A program made the position numbers and the translations under genes. From Agromyces aureus (GTDB lineage: Bacteria > Actinomycetota > Actinomycetes > Actinomycetales > Microbacteriaceae): a DNA stretch of 64,000 nucleotides. Below the pieces are notes generated by a model. It did no database searches and was not told the origin of the DNA. It worked only from the letters and a program-made list of their open reading frames with translations. Location: assembly GCF_001660485.1 (NCBI RefSeq), contig NZ_CP013979.1, positions 2,046,001-2,110,000 of the forward strand. The letters are read 5' to 3'. Below are positions 17,627 through 26,842 of this stretch, in pieces (position 1 is the first letter of the stretch; every line of letters begins with the position of its first letter).

Positions 17627-20224
17627 TCAGCCGAGCGCCTCCGCGTCGCACGCCCTGGCCCGCAGGGCTCGCTCGAGCTCGTCGAGCTGCTCGGAGACCA
17701 GGCGGTGCAACGGCGCGGGCGCGGGGTTCGCCGCCAGCCAGGTGCGGGCCGCATCGGCGACCTCTTCGGTGACGAGCGGTGCGGGGAACAGCCGGTTCAC
17801 GACGAGCGAGGCCATGGTGAAGCTCCGGGTCGCCCAGACCTCCTGCAGCATCGCGAAGTACGGGCCGATGCTCGAGGCGAGCAGCGTCGGCGTCGACGTG
17901 CGACGCCAACCGTCGGCGAGTGCCCTGGCGAGGTCGTTCGAGAGATCGGCGTCGGTCGCGACGCGCTGCCACGCGGCATCCTTCACCGCCTGATCCGGTC
18001 GAGCCGCTCGCGCCGTCTCGGCCAGTCGTCGTCCCTTGGCCGTGTCGTCGAGCACGAGCGCAGCGTTGATCTCGTCGTCGATGACCTCGTCGGATGCCGC
18101 GACGAGCGTCGCGCGCGCGATCACGAGCTCCCAGCGGAGGTCGAGGTCCACGTCGAGGCCGTCGAGCTTGATCGACCCGTCGAGGAGGCTTCCGAGCACG
18201 TCGGCGTGGGCCGCCGAGCTCGCGAGTTGCGTGAAGGCCTTGACGAACTGCAGTTGCGCGTCGGATGCGGGTTCGGCGAGCTCGGCGAGCGCCCACACGG
18301 CGTCGCCCGCCTCGGCCGCGACGCGTTCGCGGCGGTCGTCGGCGAGGTAACGCGAGAGCGCCGCGTCGAGGCGGGCGAGCGCGAGTCCTCGTGCTGAGGA
18401 CTGGGTCTCGTGCCCGACGCTGCCGAGCACGAGGCGCACGAAGTCGGTCGCGGCGAACTCGGCGTCGCGCACGGTGTCCCACGCCGAACCGAGGATCACG
18501 GCGCGTGCGACCGGGTCGCCGAGGTCGCTCAGGCGTTCGACGGCCGTGGCGAACGAGTCGTCGTCGAGTCGGACCTTGGCGTAGGTCAGGTCCTCGTCGT
18601 TCACGAGCAGCAGGTCGGGGCGAACGAGGCCGACGAGTTCGGGCACCGGGGTCGAGGCGCCGTCGACGTCGATCTCGAAGCGGTGCGTTCGCGCGAGGGA
18701 GCCCGAGCCGTCGTCGGCCGCGTCGCCCGAGTAGCAGCCGATCGCGAGGCGGTGGGGGCGGAGGGTCGGATGTGCGGCGGCCGCGGTCTGCTCGATCACG
18801 GCCGAGGTGATCAGTCCGGCGTCGTCGGACTCGAGCACGGCGCGGAGCGTGTTGACGCCCGCGGTCTCGAGCCACAGTTCTGACCACCGGCCGAGGTCGC
18901 GCCCGCTCGCGCGTTCGAGCTCGTCGAGCAGGTCGCGCAGCGTTGCATTGCCACCGGCGTGCGCCCGCAGGTAGGCGCCGACGCCGCGCTGGAATGCCTC
19001 GAGACCGACCCAGGCGACGAGTTGCTTCAGCACCGACGCACCCTTGTCGTAGGTGATCGCGTCGAAGTTCACCTCGACGTCGGCGAGGGACTCGATGGGC
19101 GCCACGATGGGGTGGGTCGACGGCAGCTGGTCCTGTTCGGCCGCCGACGTCTTCTCGTCGCTCGCGAAGGTCGCCCAGACCCCCGTGAACTCGGTGACCT
19201 CCGAGGTCGCGAGCGTCGACGCCCAGGTCGCGAACGACTCGTTCAGCCACAGGTCGTTCCACCAGCGCATCGTGACCGAGTCGCCGAACCACATGTGGCT
19301 GAGCTCGTGCAGCACGACGATCGCGCGCTGCTCGCGTCGCGCATCGGAGACCCTCGAGCGGAACAGGTAGTTCTCGTTGAACGTCACCGCTCCGACGTTC
19401 TCCATGGCGCCCCAGTTGTACTCGGGCACGAAGATCTGGTCGTACTTGCCGAACGGGTAGGGCACGCCGAACGCGCGCTCGTAGAACGCGAGGCCCGCCT
19501 GCACCGTGTCGAACATCACGTCGGGTTCGGCGTACTGCGCGAGCGAGGCGCGCGTGAAGAGTCCGAGGGGGATGTCGCGGCCGTCGGTGCTCGTGGCGGT
19601 GCCGTGCCATTCGGCGTAGGCGCCCGCCACGATCGCGACGATGTAGCTCGAGATCACGGGCCCGGTCTCGAACGCCCAGGCCGCGGCATCCGTCGTCGCA
19701 TTCGCGTGCGGTGCGACCGCGACCGGTTCGGGCGTGGGTGCGTTGCTCAGCACGACCCAGGTCGCGGGGGCGGTGATCGTGAACCGCACGGCGGCCTTGA
19801 GATCGGGCTGGTCGAACACCGCGTAGACGCGATTGGCCTCGGCCACGGCGAATTCCGTGTAGAGATACACCGCCTCGTCGACGGGGTCGATGAATCGGTG
19901 CAGCCCCTCGCCCGTGTTCGTGTACGCGCACGTGCTCACGATGCGCAGCTCGTTCGCAGCCTCGAGCCCGTCGAGGGCGACGCGTCGGCCGTCGGATGCC
20001 GCGGCCGGATCGATCGTGCGTCCGTTCAGCGTGATCTCGTGCACCTCGCGCGTCGTCGCCTCGATGAACGTCGCCGCGCCGGCGACCGCGGCGAAGCGCA
20101 CGACCGTGGTGGACGCGAAGACCTCGCCGTCGCCGGTGAGGTCGAGTTCGACCTCGTACGACACCTCGGCGATGATCGCCGCGCGCTCCTCGGCTTCGAT
20201 TCGGGTGAGATCGGCAGCGGGCAT
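17627..20224 (-). CDS. pepN: Aminopeptidase N (first paralogue)
   Basis: An 865-residue M1 zinc metallopeptidase that removes N-terminal residues from peptides in the cytoplasm. GAMEN exopeptidase motif at about 272-276; zinc motif HELSH at about 306-310 with the third ligand Glu in LWLNESFA. The C-terminal ERAP1-like helical domain spans about 530-850. GGAGG lies 8 bases before the ATG and a TAGGCT -10 lies further upstream. A close paralogue sits at 24130-26679 in the same orientation, and the ABC exporter and two-component genes lie between them. No signal peptide. Confidence 0.95.
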   Translation of the reverse strand: MPAADLTRIEAEERAAIIAEVSYEVELDLTGDGEVFASTTVVRFAAVAGAATFIEATTREVHEITLNGRTIDPAAASDGRRVALDGLEAANELRIVSTCAYTNTGEGLHRFIDPVDEAVYLYTEFAVAEANRVYAVFDQPDLKAAVRFTITAPATWVVLSNAPTPEPVAVAPHANATTDAAAWAFETGPVISSYIVAIVAGAYAEWHGTATSTDGRDIPLGLFTRASLAQYAEPDVMFDTVQAGLAFYERAFGVPYPFGKYDQIFVPEYNWGAMENVGAVTFNENYLFRSRVSDARREQRAIVVLHELSHMWFGDSVTMRWWNDLWLNESFATWASTLATSEVTEFTGVWATFASDEKTSAAEQDQLPSTHPIVAPIESLADVEVNFDAITYDKGASVLKQLVAWVGLEAFQRGVGAYLRAHAGGNATLRDLLDELERASGRDLGRWSELWLETAGVNTLRAVLESDDAGLITSAVIEQTAAAAHPTLRPHRLAIGCYSGDAADDGSGSLARTHRFEIDVDGASTPVPELVGLVRPDLLLVNDEDLTYAKVRLDDDSFATAVERLSDLGDPVARAVILGSAWDTVRDAEFAATDFVRLVLGSVGHETQSSARGLALARLDAALSRYLADDRRERVAAEAGDAVWALAELAEPASDAQLQFVKAFTQLASSAAHADVLGSLLDGSIKLDGLDVDLDLRWELVIARATLVAASDEVIDDEINAALVLDDTAKGRRLAETARAARPDQAVKDAAWQRVATDADLSNDLARALADGWRRTSTPTLLASSIGPYFAMLQEVWATRSFTMASLVVNRLFPAPLVTEEVADAARTWLAANPAPAPLHRLVSEQLDELERALRARACDAEALG

Positions 20225-20272
20225 GGGCAGGGCCTCCGAGTGGTCGTTGACGGGCCAGCCCAGCCTACTGAG

Positions 20273-20956
20273 TCAGGCCGAGCCGGCACGGGGGAGCAGG
20301 CCGTGCTCGTACGCGTAGATCACCAGCTGCACGCGATCGCGGGCGTCGAGCTTGAGGAGCACGCGTCCGACGTGCGTCTTCACGGTCGACTCCGAGAGCA
20401 CGAAGTCGGCCGCGATCTCGGTGTTGCTCCGGCCCTCTGCGATGGCGATGAGGATCTCGTGCTCGCGGGCGGTCAGCGACGACAGCCCGGGCGCCTCGGC
20501 GGCCGCCGGGCGGGGCAGCTCGGCGCCGAACAGCTCGATCATGCGGCGCGTGACACGGGGTGCGAGCGCGGCCTCGCCCGCGTGCACCGTTCGGATCGCA
20601 CCCGCCAGCTCGACCGGGCGCGAGTCCTTCAGCAGGAATCCGCTCGCGCCGGCGCGGATCGCGGCGAACGCGTACTCGTCGAGGTCGAACGTGGTCAGCA
20701 CGAGCACCCGGGTGGGTCGGCCGCCCGCCACGATCGCCTCGGTGGCCGCGATGCCGTCGACCCCCGGCATCCGCACGTCCATGAGCATGACGTCGACGTC
20801 GAGGGCGGCGACCAGGTCGATCGCGCTGCCGCCGTCGTTCGCCTCGCCGACGACGACGAGATCGGGTTCGGCCTCGAGCACCATGCGGAGGCCGGTGCGC
20901 ACGAGCGCCTGGTCGTCGGCGATGGCGACTCGGATGGGCCGGCCGGCGGTGCTCAT
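20273..20956 (-). CDS. NarL/LuxR-family response regulator
   Basis: A 227-residue regulator. Receiver domain 1-125 with phospho-acceptor Asp in DVMLMDVRMPG (about residue 57), the conserved Thr in VLVLTTFDLDEYAF and Lys in GFLLKDSRP. A LuxR-type helix-turn-helix occupies 160-220 (LTAREHEILIAIAEGRSNTEIA). The start overlaps the end of the kinase gene by 4 bases (ATGA). The partner is the DesK-like kinase upstream. Likely target: the adjacent ABC-2 exporter operon, as is usual for this gene arrangement (inference). pepN follows 48 bases downstream. Confidence 0.94.
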   Translation of the reverse strand: MSTAGRPIRVAIADDQALVRTGLRMVLEAEPDLVVVGEANDGGSAIDLVAALDVDVMLMDVRMPGVDGIAATEAIVAGGRPTRVLVLTTFDLDEYAFAAIRAGASGFLLKDSRPVELAGAIRTVHAGEAALAPRVTRRMIELFGAELPRPAAAEAPGLSSLTAREHEILIAIAEGRSNTEIAADFVLSESTVKTHVGRVLLKLDARDRVQLVIYAYEHGLLPRAGSA

Positions 20957-22248
20957 GGGCGTTCCTCCTCGGATTCGGCGTCGTCGCGGGAGCGGAGCTC
21001 GGCGTGCAGCTGCCAGCCGCGGATGGAACGGGGACCGGCCTCGAGTGTGCCCCCGTACAGCGCCACGCGTTCGCGCATGCCGACGAGGCCGTGGCCGCCG
21101 CTCGCAACCTCGGGGTTCGAGGCGGCGGCCGCGTCGTCGACGACGTCGACGTGCACCACGCCATCGACGTGCGCGACGCGGACCTCCACCGTATGCGCCG
21201 TCGCGGCGTACCGGAGCGCGTTCGTGAGGCCCTCCTGCACGATGCGATAGACCGTGAGCTGCAGGTTGGGATCCTCGATCGGCGGACCAGCGGTGGTCAG
21301 CTGCACCGGGAGGCCGGCCGAACGGAAGCGCTCGACGAGCGCCGGGATCGCGGCAGCGCCCGGCTGGGGCGCCAGTTCTTCGGAGGTCACGGCGGGCTCG
21401 GAGAGCACCCCGAGCATGCGCCGCATGTCGGCGAGGGCGGATCGACCGGTCTCGGCGACGAGCCGCATCGCGTCGGCGGCCCGATCGGGATCGCGGCCGG
21501 CGATCGCCGAGGAGCCGTCGGCCAGGGTCACCATCACCGTGAGGCCGTGCGAGACGATGTCGTGCATCTCGCGGGCGATCCGCGATCGTTCGACCGCCGT
21601 CGCGAGACGCGCCTGCTGGTCGCGTTCGCGGGCGAGGTCGTGTGCCCTCGCGATCAGGGCGTTCAGATAGCGACGGCGGTTGCCGACGGTCACTCCGATG
21701 AGCGTCGCGATCAGCAGCAGCACCGTGAACTGCGTCGCGGAGGCGGGTGCGTCGGCGCCGAACGGCGCGACCGTGTCGTCGGCGTGCGCCCAGACCGCGA
21801 TGTACGACGACGCCGTCGCCACGACGACCGAACCGCCGAACCCGATCCACGCGGAACGGGTGGAGCCGTAGACGGCCAGCGCGTAGAGCCCGAGCAGCAT
21901 GGGGAACACGTCGGTCGACCCGAACGGGTACACCACGAGGCAGACGCTCCACGAGACCACCAGGAGCAGCCAGGGGCGGCACCGACGAAAGAGCAGGATC
22001 GCGGCGCCGGCGACCGCGATGGCGACGAGCTGCGCGATCGTGATCCAGAGCGGCGGCGGCGTCGGGCCGAACCCGAGCACGAGCGAGCCGATGAACGTCG
22101 GCACGACGTAGAGGGCCGCGATCAGCGAGTCGGTGAGCCACGGATGCCGCGCCCAGAACTGGCGCACCACCCCGGGCGGCTTGGGCAGACGCAGTTCTCC
22201 CCCGACCACCGAAGCCGGGTAGCCGGGGGAGAAGGATGCGTCCGACAT
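20953..22248 (-). CDS. Sensor histidine kinase (HisKA_3/DesK-like)
   Basis: A 431-residue kinase with five or six N-terminal transmembrane segments (residues about 35-180) and no large extracellular domain, so the signal is probably sensed within or near the membrane. The dimerisation/phosphorylation motif is RSRIAREMHDIVSHGL (His about 228). The ATPase domain has N-box EGLTNALRYA and G-box GGHGLVGMRERV. A TAGAGT hexamer at 22256-22261 ends 7 bases before the ATG and coincides with the permease stop codon region, so the two-component pair may be transcribed leaderless from its own promoter as well as with the exporter. Confidence 0.94.
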   Translation of the reverse strand: MSDASFSPGYPASVVGGELRLPKPPGVVRQFWARHPWLTDSLIAALYVVPTFIGSLVLGFGPTPPPLWITIAQLVAIAVAGAAILLFRRCRPWLLLVVSWSVCLVVYPFGSTDVFPMLLGLYALAVYGSTRSAWIGFGGSVVVATASSYIAVWAHADDTVAPFGADAPASATQFTVLLLIATLIGVTVGNRRRYLNALIARAHDLARERDQQARLATAVERSRIAREMHDIVSHGLTVMVTLADGSSAIAGRDPDRAADAMRLVAETGRSALADMRRMLGVLSEPAVTSEELAPQPGAAAIPALVERFRSAGLPVQLTTAGPPIEDPNLQLTVYRIVQEGLTNALRYAATAHTVEVRVAHVDGVVHVDVVDDAAAASNPEVASGGHGLVGMRERVALYGGTLEAGPRSIRGWQLHAELRSRDDAESEEERP

Positions 22249-22255
22249 GTACGGG

Positions 22256-22261
22256 ACTCTA
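22256..22261 (-). promoter_or_regulatory. -10 element of the histidine kinase, overlapping the permease stop
   Basis: TAGAGT on the minus strand, 7 bases from the ATG at 22248. Its first three bases are the TAG stop codon of the ABC permease. Confidence 0.55.
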
Positions 22262-23113
22262 CGCGTCCCGTCGCTTCAGCAGCGCGGCGGCGCCGACGAC
22301 GGATGCCGCGACCCAGCCGAGCACGATCAGCAGGTTCACCCACACGCCGAGGGCGTCGCCGGACGGGCCCGCGGTCGTCGACGTGAACATGTTCATGCCG
22401 GCGCTCGAGAGCAGGTACGGAACCAGGTCCTGGGCCCACTCGGCGGGGATCATCGCGAGCACCGTCGGCAGCAGCAGGATGAGCCCGAGCACTGCCGCGA
22501 TGCCGCCTGCACTGCTGCGGAGCATCGTGCCCACGCCCAGCGCGAAGACCGACACGAGCGCGAGGTAGAGCGCCCCGCCGAGCAGCGGCAGGAACACGGC
22601 CGGGTCGGTCAGGCTCGCGGACACGTCGCTGCCGGCGAACACCGCCGACGAGACCGCGAAGGCCAGCAGGTTGGCGACGAGGCCGACCACGAACGTCGCG
22701 ACGAACAGCACGACGGCCTTGGCCGCGAGCGCCGGGAGCCGCTTGGGCACGGCCGTGAGTGTCGAACGGATCATGCCCGTGGTGTACTCGCCGCTGATCA
22801 CGAGCACGCCGAGCACGCCGGCGACGAGCTGGCCGAAATAGACGCCGAACACCGAGGCCTGCAGCACGAGCTGCGCCTGCTGGTCGGCCGGTGCCGCGCC
22901 GACGTCGAGCCCGCCGCCCATGCCGCCGACCATGCTCAGCGACATGATGAGCGCCATGCCGAGGGAGATCGCGATCACGATGAGGTACGACCACGTGGTG
23001 GAGCGGAGGCTGCGGAGCTTGATCCACTCGGAGCGGAGCACACCGGCGAAGGTCAGCGAGGTGGGGCGGGTGCGCTGCGAGGGGTGTGCCTGCTGCGCGG
23101 TGATGGCGGTCAT
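22259..23113 (-). CDS. ABC-2 type transporter permease
   Basis: A 284-residue membrane protein with six hydrophobic segments (first at about 32-52, VIAISLGMALIMSLSMV, last at 258-278). The N-terminal FAGVLRSEWIKLRSLRSTTW is typical of actinobacterial ABC-2 permeases of the drug/lantibiotic exporter class. The loop with SGEYTTGMIRSTLTAVPKR is the conserved coupling region. The start overlaps the ATPase stop by 4 bases (ATGA), so it forms the exporter with the ATPase. Substrate unknown. Confidence 0.9.
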   Translation of the reverse strand: MTAITAQQAHPSQRTRPTSLTFAGVLRSEWIKLRSLRSTTWSYLIVIAISLGMALIMSLSMVGGMGGGLDVGAAPADQQAQLVLQASVFGVYFGQLVAGVLGVLVISGEYTTGMIRSTLTAVPKRLPALAAKAVVLFVATFVVGLVANLLAFAVSSAVFAGSDVSASLTDPAVFLPLLGGALYLALVSVFALGVGTMLRSSAGGIAAVLGLILLLPTVLAMIPAEWAQDLVPYLLSSAGMNMFTSTTAGPSGDALGVWVNLLIVLGWVAASVVGAAALLKRRDA

Positions 23114-24021
23114 CGGACGGCCTCCGTACGGTATTCGACGGCGTCGGAGGTCAGGGCCATGTAGGCCTCTTCGAGCGACGCGCTGAGCGGGGTGAGTTCG
23201 TGGATGGCGAGTCCGTGCTGTGCGGCGAGATCGCCGATGCCGGATGCCGGGAGCCCGGTCACCTCGAGCACGCCCGCCTCCGAGCGGATCACTGCGATCT
23301 CGGGGGCGGCGAGCAGCTCGGCGAGCTGCGAGGCGTGCGGTGAGCGCACGAGCACCCGCGCTCGCGTGCCGCCGGCGATGATGTCGGCGACCGGTGCGTC
23401 GGCGATGATCTCGCCGCGTCCGAGCACGATGAGGTGGTCGGCCGTGAGCGCCATCTCGCTCATGAGGTGCGAGGAGAGGAAGATCGTGCGGCCCTCGGAT
23501 GCGAGGTGGCGCACGAACTGGCGCACCCACAGCACGCCCTCGGGGTCGAGGCCGTTGACCGGTTCGTCGAGGATGAGCGTCGCCGGGTCTCCGAGCATCG
23601 CGGCGGCGATGCCGAGTCGCTGGCCCATGCCGAGCGAGAATCCGCCGACGCGTTTGCGGGCGACGGATTCGAGGCCGGTGAGCTCGATGACCTCGCGCAC
23701 CCGGCTCGCGCCGATGCCGTGCGTGGCCGCCATCGCGAGCAGGTGGTTGTAGGCGCTGCGGCCGGTGTGCACGGCCTTCGCGTCGAGCAGTGCGCCCACC
23801 TCGTGGAGCGGGGCTCGATGCGCCGCGTACGGCTTGCCGTTGACGGTCACGCCGCCGGCACTCGGTCGGTCGAGCCCGACGATCATGCGCATCGTGGTCG
23901 ACTTGCCGGCGCCGTTGGGCCCGAGGAATCCGGTGACCTGTCCTGGCCGGACGGTGAAACTGATGTCGTTGACGGCCGTCTTCGCGCCGTAGCGCTTGAC
24001 GAGCCCTTCTGCCGTGATCAT
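23110..24021 (-). CDS. ABC transporter ATP-binding protein (BcrA-like)
   Basis: A 303-residue ATPase. Walker A GPNGAGKST at about 38-46, signature FSLGMGQRLG, Walker B LILDEPVNGLD, H-loop LSSHLMSEM, and a C-terminal extension of about 85 residues as in the BcrA/CcmA drug-resistance group. The ATG at 24021 (MITAEGLVKRYG) is chosen over an upstream in-frame start because homology begins there. It energises the adjacent ABC-2 permease. The promoter region upstream contains a 50-bp perfect palindrome. Exporters of this group often remove peptide antibiotics, and this one lies between two aminopeptidase genes. Confidence 0.93.
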   Translation of the reverse strand: MITAEGLVKRYGAKTAVNDISFTVRPGQVTGFLGPNGAGKSTTMRMIVGLDRPSAGGVTVNGKPYAAHRAPLHEVGALLDAKAVHTGRSAYNHLLAMAATHGIGASRVREVIELTGLESVARKRVGGFSLGMGQRLGIAAAMLGDPATLILDEPVNGLDPEGVLWVRQFVRHLASEGRTIFLSSHLMSEMALTADHLIVLGRGEIIADAPVADIIAGGTRARVLVRSPHASQLAELLAAPEIAVIRSEAGVLEVTGLPASGIGDLAAQHGLAIHELTPLSASLEEAYMALTSDAVEYRTEAVR

Positions 24022-24072
24022 GCCTGCAACGCTACGGATCGGCGGCGGGCCGCACATCCGCCTCGCGAATGG

Positions 24073-24122
24073 TCCGGGGCGGGTCGAGGTGGTACCGCGG
24101 TACCACCTCGACCCGCCCCGGA
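24073..24122. terminator. 50-bp perfect palindrome: terminator of the second pepN and/or operator of the exporter operon
   Basis: Two perfectly complementary 25-base arms with no loop, centred between 24097 and 24098 in CCGCGG flanked by GGTACC repeats. It begins 7 bases past the pepN stop (24130) and ends about 50 bases before the ABC ATPase start. As RNA it would form a very stable hairpin, so a terminator is the simplest reading, but there is no U-tract. The same DNA is where a repressor of the exporter operon would bind, so a dual role is possible. Confidence 0.75.
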
Positions 24123-24129
24123 TCGGCTG

Positions 24130-26679
24130 TCAGGCCTGCTGCGCGTCGCGCTCCTGCGCCACGAGGGCGCGGTCGACGCCGGCGAGGCGCTCGATGACGA
24201 GGCGGCGCAGGGCCGGCACGTCGGGGTGCGCGTCGAGCCAAGCACGGCTCGCGTCCGCGAGCCCCCGGTTCGCGAGCGGCGACGGGTACAGCCCGTCGAC
24301 GAGCTTCTCGGCGATCGCGTAGCTGCGGGACTCCCACACGGGCTCGAGCATCGCGAAGTACCGCTCGACGAACGACTCGAGCAGGGCCGGATCGGTCGTG
24401 CGCACGAATCCGGCGGCCGACTCGCGCACGATCGTGTTCGTCGCGGTGTCGACGTCGATGAGCGAGGCCCAGGCGCGCTCCTTGCCCTCGACGGTCTGGA
24501 TCGCGGCACGGGCGTGGGCGGCCGACTGCTGGCCGGTGGCCGTGTTGTCGTCGGCGAGTCGCGCGTCGATCTCGGCGTCGCCGGCGCGCCCCGACGCGAC
24601 GAGGGCGATGAGCAGGCGCCAGCCGAGGTCGGCGTCGATCTCGAGGCCGTCGAGTCGCACGGTGCCCGCGAAGAGCCCGGCGAGGTCGTCGACGTGCGAG
24701 CCGTGCTCGGCCAGGCCCGCGAAGTTCGTCACGAACTGGAACTGGGCGTCGCTGCCGGCCTCGGCCTCCTGCGCGAGGCGCCAGAATCCGTCGGCGACCG
24801 CGCGGAGGGCGTCGGCCTGGCGGGACGGCTCGGTGTAGGCGCCCGCGGCGAGCGCCGCGTTGGCGAGCACGATGCGCAGGGTGGTCGACTCGGTCTCGCT
24901 CGCGATGTTGCCGAGCACGAGGGCGAGGTAGTCGCTCGCGCGCGTCTCGCCGTCGCGCGTGGCGTCCCACACCGAGCTCCAGACGAGGGCGCGGGCCAGC
25001 GGGTCCTCGATCTCGCTGAGGTTGGCGAGCGCGACGCCGTGCGAGGCGTCGTCGAGGCGGATCTTCGCGTAGGCGAGGTCGTCGTCGTTCAGCAGCACGA
25101 GCGCGGGGCGCGCGAGGCCGACGAGCTCGGCGACCTCGGTGCGCTCGCCGTCGACGTCGAGCTCGACGCGGTGGTCGCGCACGAGCTTGCCGTCGACGAG
25201 GTTGTAGAAGCCGATCGCGAGGCGGTGCGGGCGGATCGTGGGGTAGTCGGCTGGCGCCGACTGCAGCACCGTGAACGCGGTGATCCGGCCCTCGGCGTCG
25301 GTCTCGATCTCGGGGCGCAGCGTGTTGACGCCAGAGGTCTCGAGCCAGAGCTCGGACCACTCGGTCAGGTCGCGGCCGCTCGCGGCCTCGAGCTCGACGA
25401 GCAGGTCGGCGAGGGTTGTGTTGCCCCACTGGTGCTTCTGGAAGTAGGCCGAGACGCCCGCGAAGAACGCGTCGATGCCGACCCAGGCGACGAGCTGCTT
25501 CAGCACCGAGCCGCCCTTGGCGTACGTGATGCCGTCGAAGTTGACGAGCACGTCTTCGAGGTCGTTGATCGTCGCGACGATCGGGTGCGTCGAGGGCAGC
25601 TGGTCCTGGCGGTAGGCCCAGCTCTTCTCCATGGAGTTGAAGGTGGTCCACGCCTCGGTCCACTCGGTGGCCTCTGCGGTCGCGATGGTCGACGCCCATT
25701 CGGCGAACGACTCGTTCAGCCACAGGTCGTTCCACCACTTCATGGTGACGAGGTCGCCGAACCACATGTGTGCGAGTTCGTGCAGGATCGTGACGACACG
25801 ACGTTCGCGGATCGCGTCGGTCACCTTCGAGCGGAACACGTACGCCTCGGTGAAGGTGACGGCGCCCGCGTTCTCCATGGCGCCGGCGTTGTACTCGGGC
25901 ACGAAGAGCTGGTCGTACTTGGGGAACGGGTAAGGCACGCCGAACTTCGCCTCGAAGTATTCGAAGCCCTGCTTGGTCTTCTGGAACACGTAGTCGGCGT
26001 CGAGGTACTGGGAGAGGCTCTTGCGGCTGAACACGCCGAGCGGGATCACCCGGCCGTCGGAGCTCGTGAGTTCGTCGCGCACGACCGCGTACGGGCCGGC
26101 GATGAGCGCGGTGATGTAGCTCGAGATGCGCTGCGTGGGCTCGAACGCCCAGGTCTTCGCACCCTCGTGCGCGTCGGCGGGCTCGGGCGTCGGCGAGTTC
26201 GACACGACCTCCCAGTGCGCGGGCGCGGTCACCGTGAAGCGGAACGACGCCTTCAGGTCGGGCTGCTCGAACACGGCGAACATGCGGCGCGAGTCGGGCA
26301 CCTCGAACTGGGTGTAGAGGTACACCTCGCCGTCGACGGGGTCGACGAAGCGGTGCAGGCCCTCACCGGTGTTCATGTACGTGCCGTCGGCCTCGACGAC
26401 GAGCTCGTTCTGCGCGGCGAGGTTCGACAGCTGGATGCGCACGCCGTCGCTCACCTGTGCGGGGTCGAGGTCGACGCCGTTCAGCGTGACGCGGTGCACG
26501 GCGGCGGTGATGGCGTCGATGAAGGTCGAGGCGCCCGCGGTGGCGTCGAACCGCACCGTCGTCGTGGTCTTGAACACCTCGGGGCCGGTGGTCACATCGA
26601 GCACGACGTCGTAGTCGTGCACCGTGACGAGCGCCGCGCGCTCCTCGGCTTCGGATCGGGTGAGGTTCTCTCCAGGCAC
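24130..26679 (-). CDS. pepN: Aminopeptidase N (second paralogue)
   Basis: An 849-residue M1 aminopeptidase, clearly paralogous to the one at 17627. Both share the N-terminal LTR-EAEERAA pattern and NTGEGLHRF-DPVD, with strong similarity throughout the catalytic half. GAMEN at about 266-270, HELAH at about 300-304, then MKWWNDLWLNESFAEW with the third zinc ligand. A GTG start at 26679 is preferred because AAGGAG (26685-26690) lies 5 bases upstream; the longer in-frame ATG at 26724 has no such site. Cytoplasmic peptide turnover is the expected role. Having two near-neighbour copies suggests divergence of substrate preference. Confidence 0.95.
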   Translation of the reverse strand: MPGENLTRSEAEERAALVTVHDYDVVLDVTTGPEVFKTTTTVRFDATAGASTFIDAITAAVHRVTLNGVDLDPAQVSDGVRIQLSNLAAQNELVVEADGTYMNTGEGLHRFVDPVDGEVYLYTQFEVPDSRRMFAVFEQPDLKASFRFTVTAPAHWEVVSNSPTPEPADAHEGAKTWAFEPTQRISSYITALIAGPYAVVRDELTSSDGRVIPLGVFSRKSLSQYLDADYVFQKTKQGFEYFEAKFGVPYPFPKYDQLFVPEYNAGAMENAGAVTFTEAYVFRSKVTDAIRERRVVTILHELAHMWFGDLVTMKWWNDLWLNESFAEWASTIATAEATEWTEAWTTFNSMEKSWAYRQDQLPSTHPIVATINDLEDVLVNFDGITYAKGGSVLKQLVAWVGIDAFFAGVSAYFQKHQWGNTTLADLLVELEAASGRDLTEWSELWLETSGVNTLRPEIETDAEGRITAFTVLQSAPADYPTIRPHRLAIGFYNLVDGKLVRDHRVELDVDGERTEVAELVGLARPALVLLNDDDLAYAKIRLDDASHGVALANLSEIEDPLARALVWSSVWDATRDGETRASDYLALVLGNIASETESTTLRIVLANAALAAGAYTEPSRQADALRAVADGFWRLAQEAEAGSDAQFQFVTNFAGLAEHGSHVDDLAGLFAGTVRLDGLEIDADLGWRLLIALVASGRAGDAEIDARLADDNTATGQQSAAHARAAIQTVEGKERAWASLIDVDTATNTIVRESAAGFVRTTDPALLESFVERYFAMLEPVWESRSYAIAEKLVDGLYPSPLANRGLADASRAWLDAHPDVPALRRLVIERLAGVDRALVAQERDAQQA

Positions 26680-26842
26680 GTGGGCTCCTTCGCGGATATC
26701 TGCGCGGCTCGTGGCCGCGGGCAACGCGAACCAGCCTAGCCCTCGCCACCGGCCCCGGCATGGTGTGTTCGCCCGCAGCGAGGCCGCCCCGGGCGAGGCA
26801 TCCCGAGCGAGCGGATGCCGCGCCGCAGCGCCGAGCGTCGGC

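Noticed and set aside
24130..26679. The second pepN as a pseudogene
   Set aside because: The frame is full length with intact GAMEN and HExxH motifs and a good ribosome-binding site.
23434..26739. A 1101-codon open frame on the plus strand
   Set aside because: It is antisense to the second pepN and the ABC ATPase gene. Its translation is the Arg/Val/Gly/Glu-rich pattern produced by high-GC antisense frames and has no domain.
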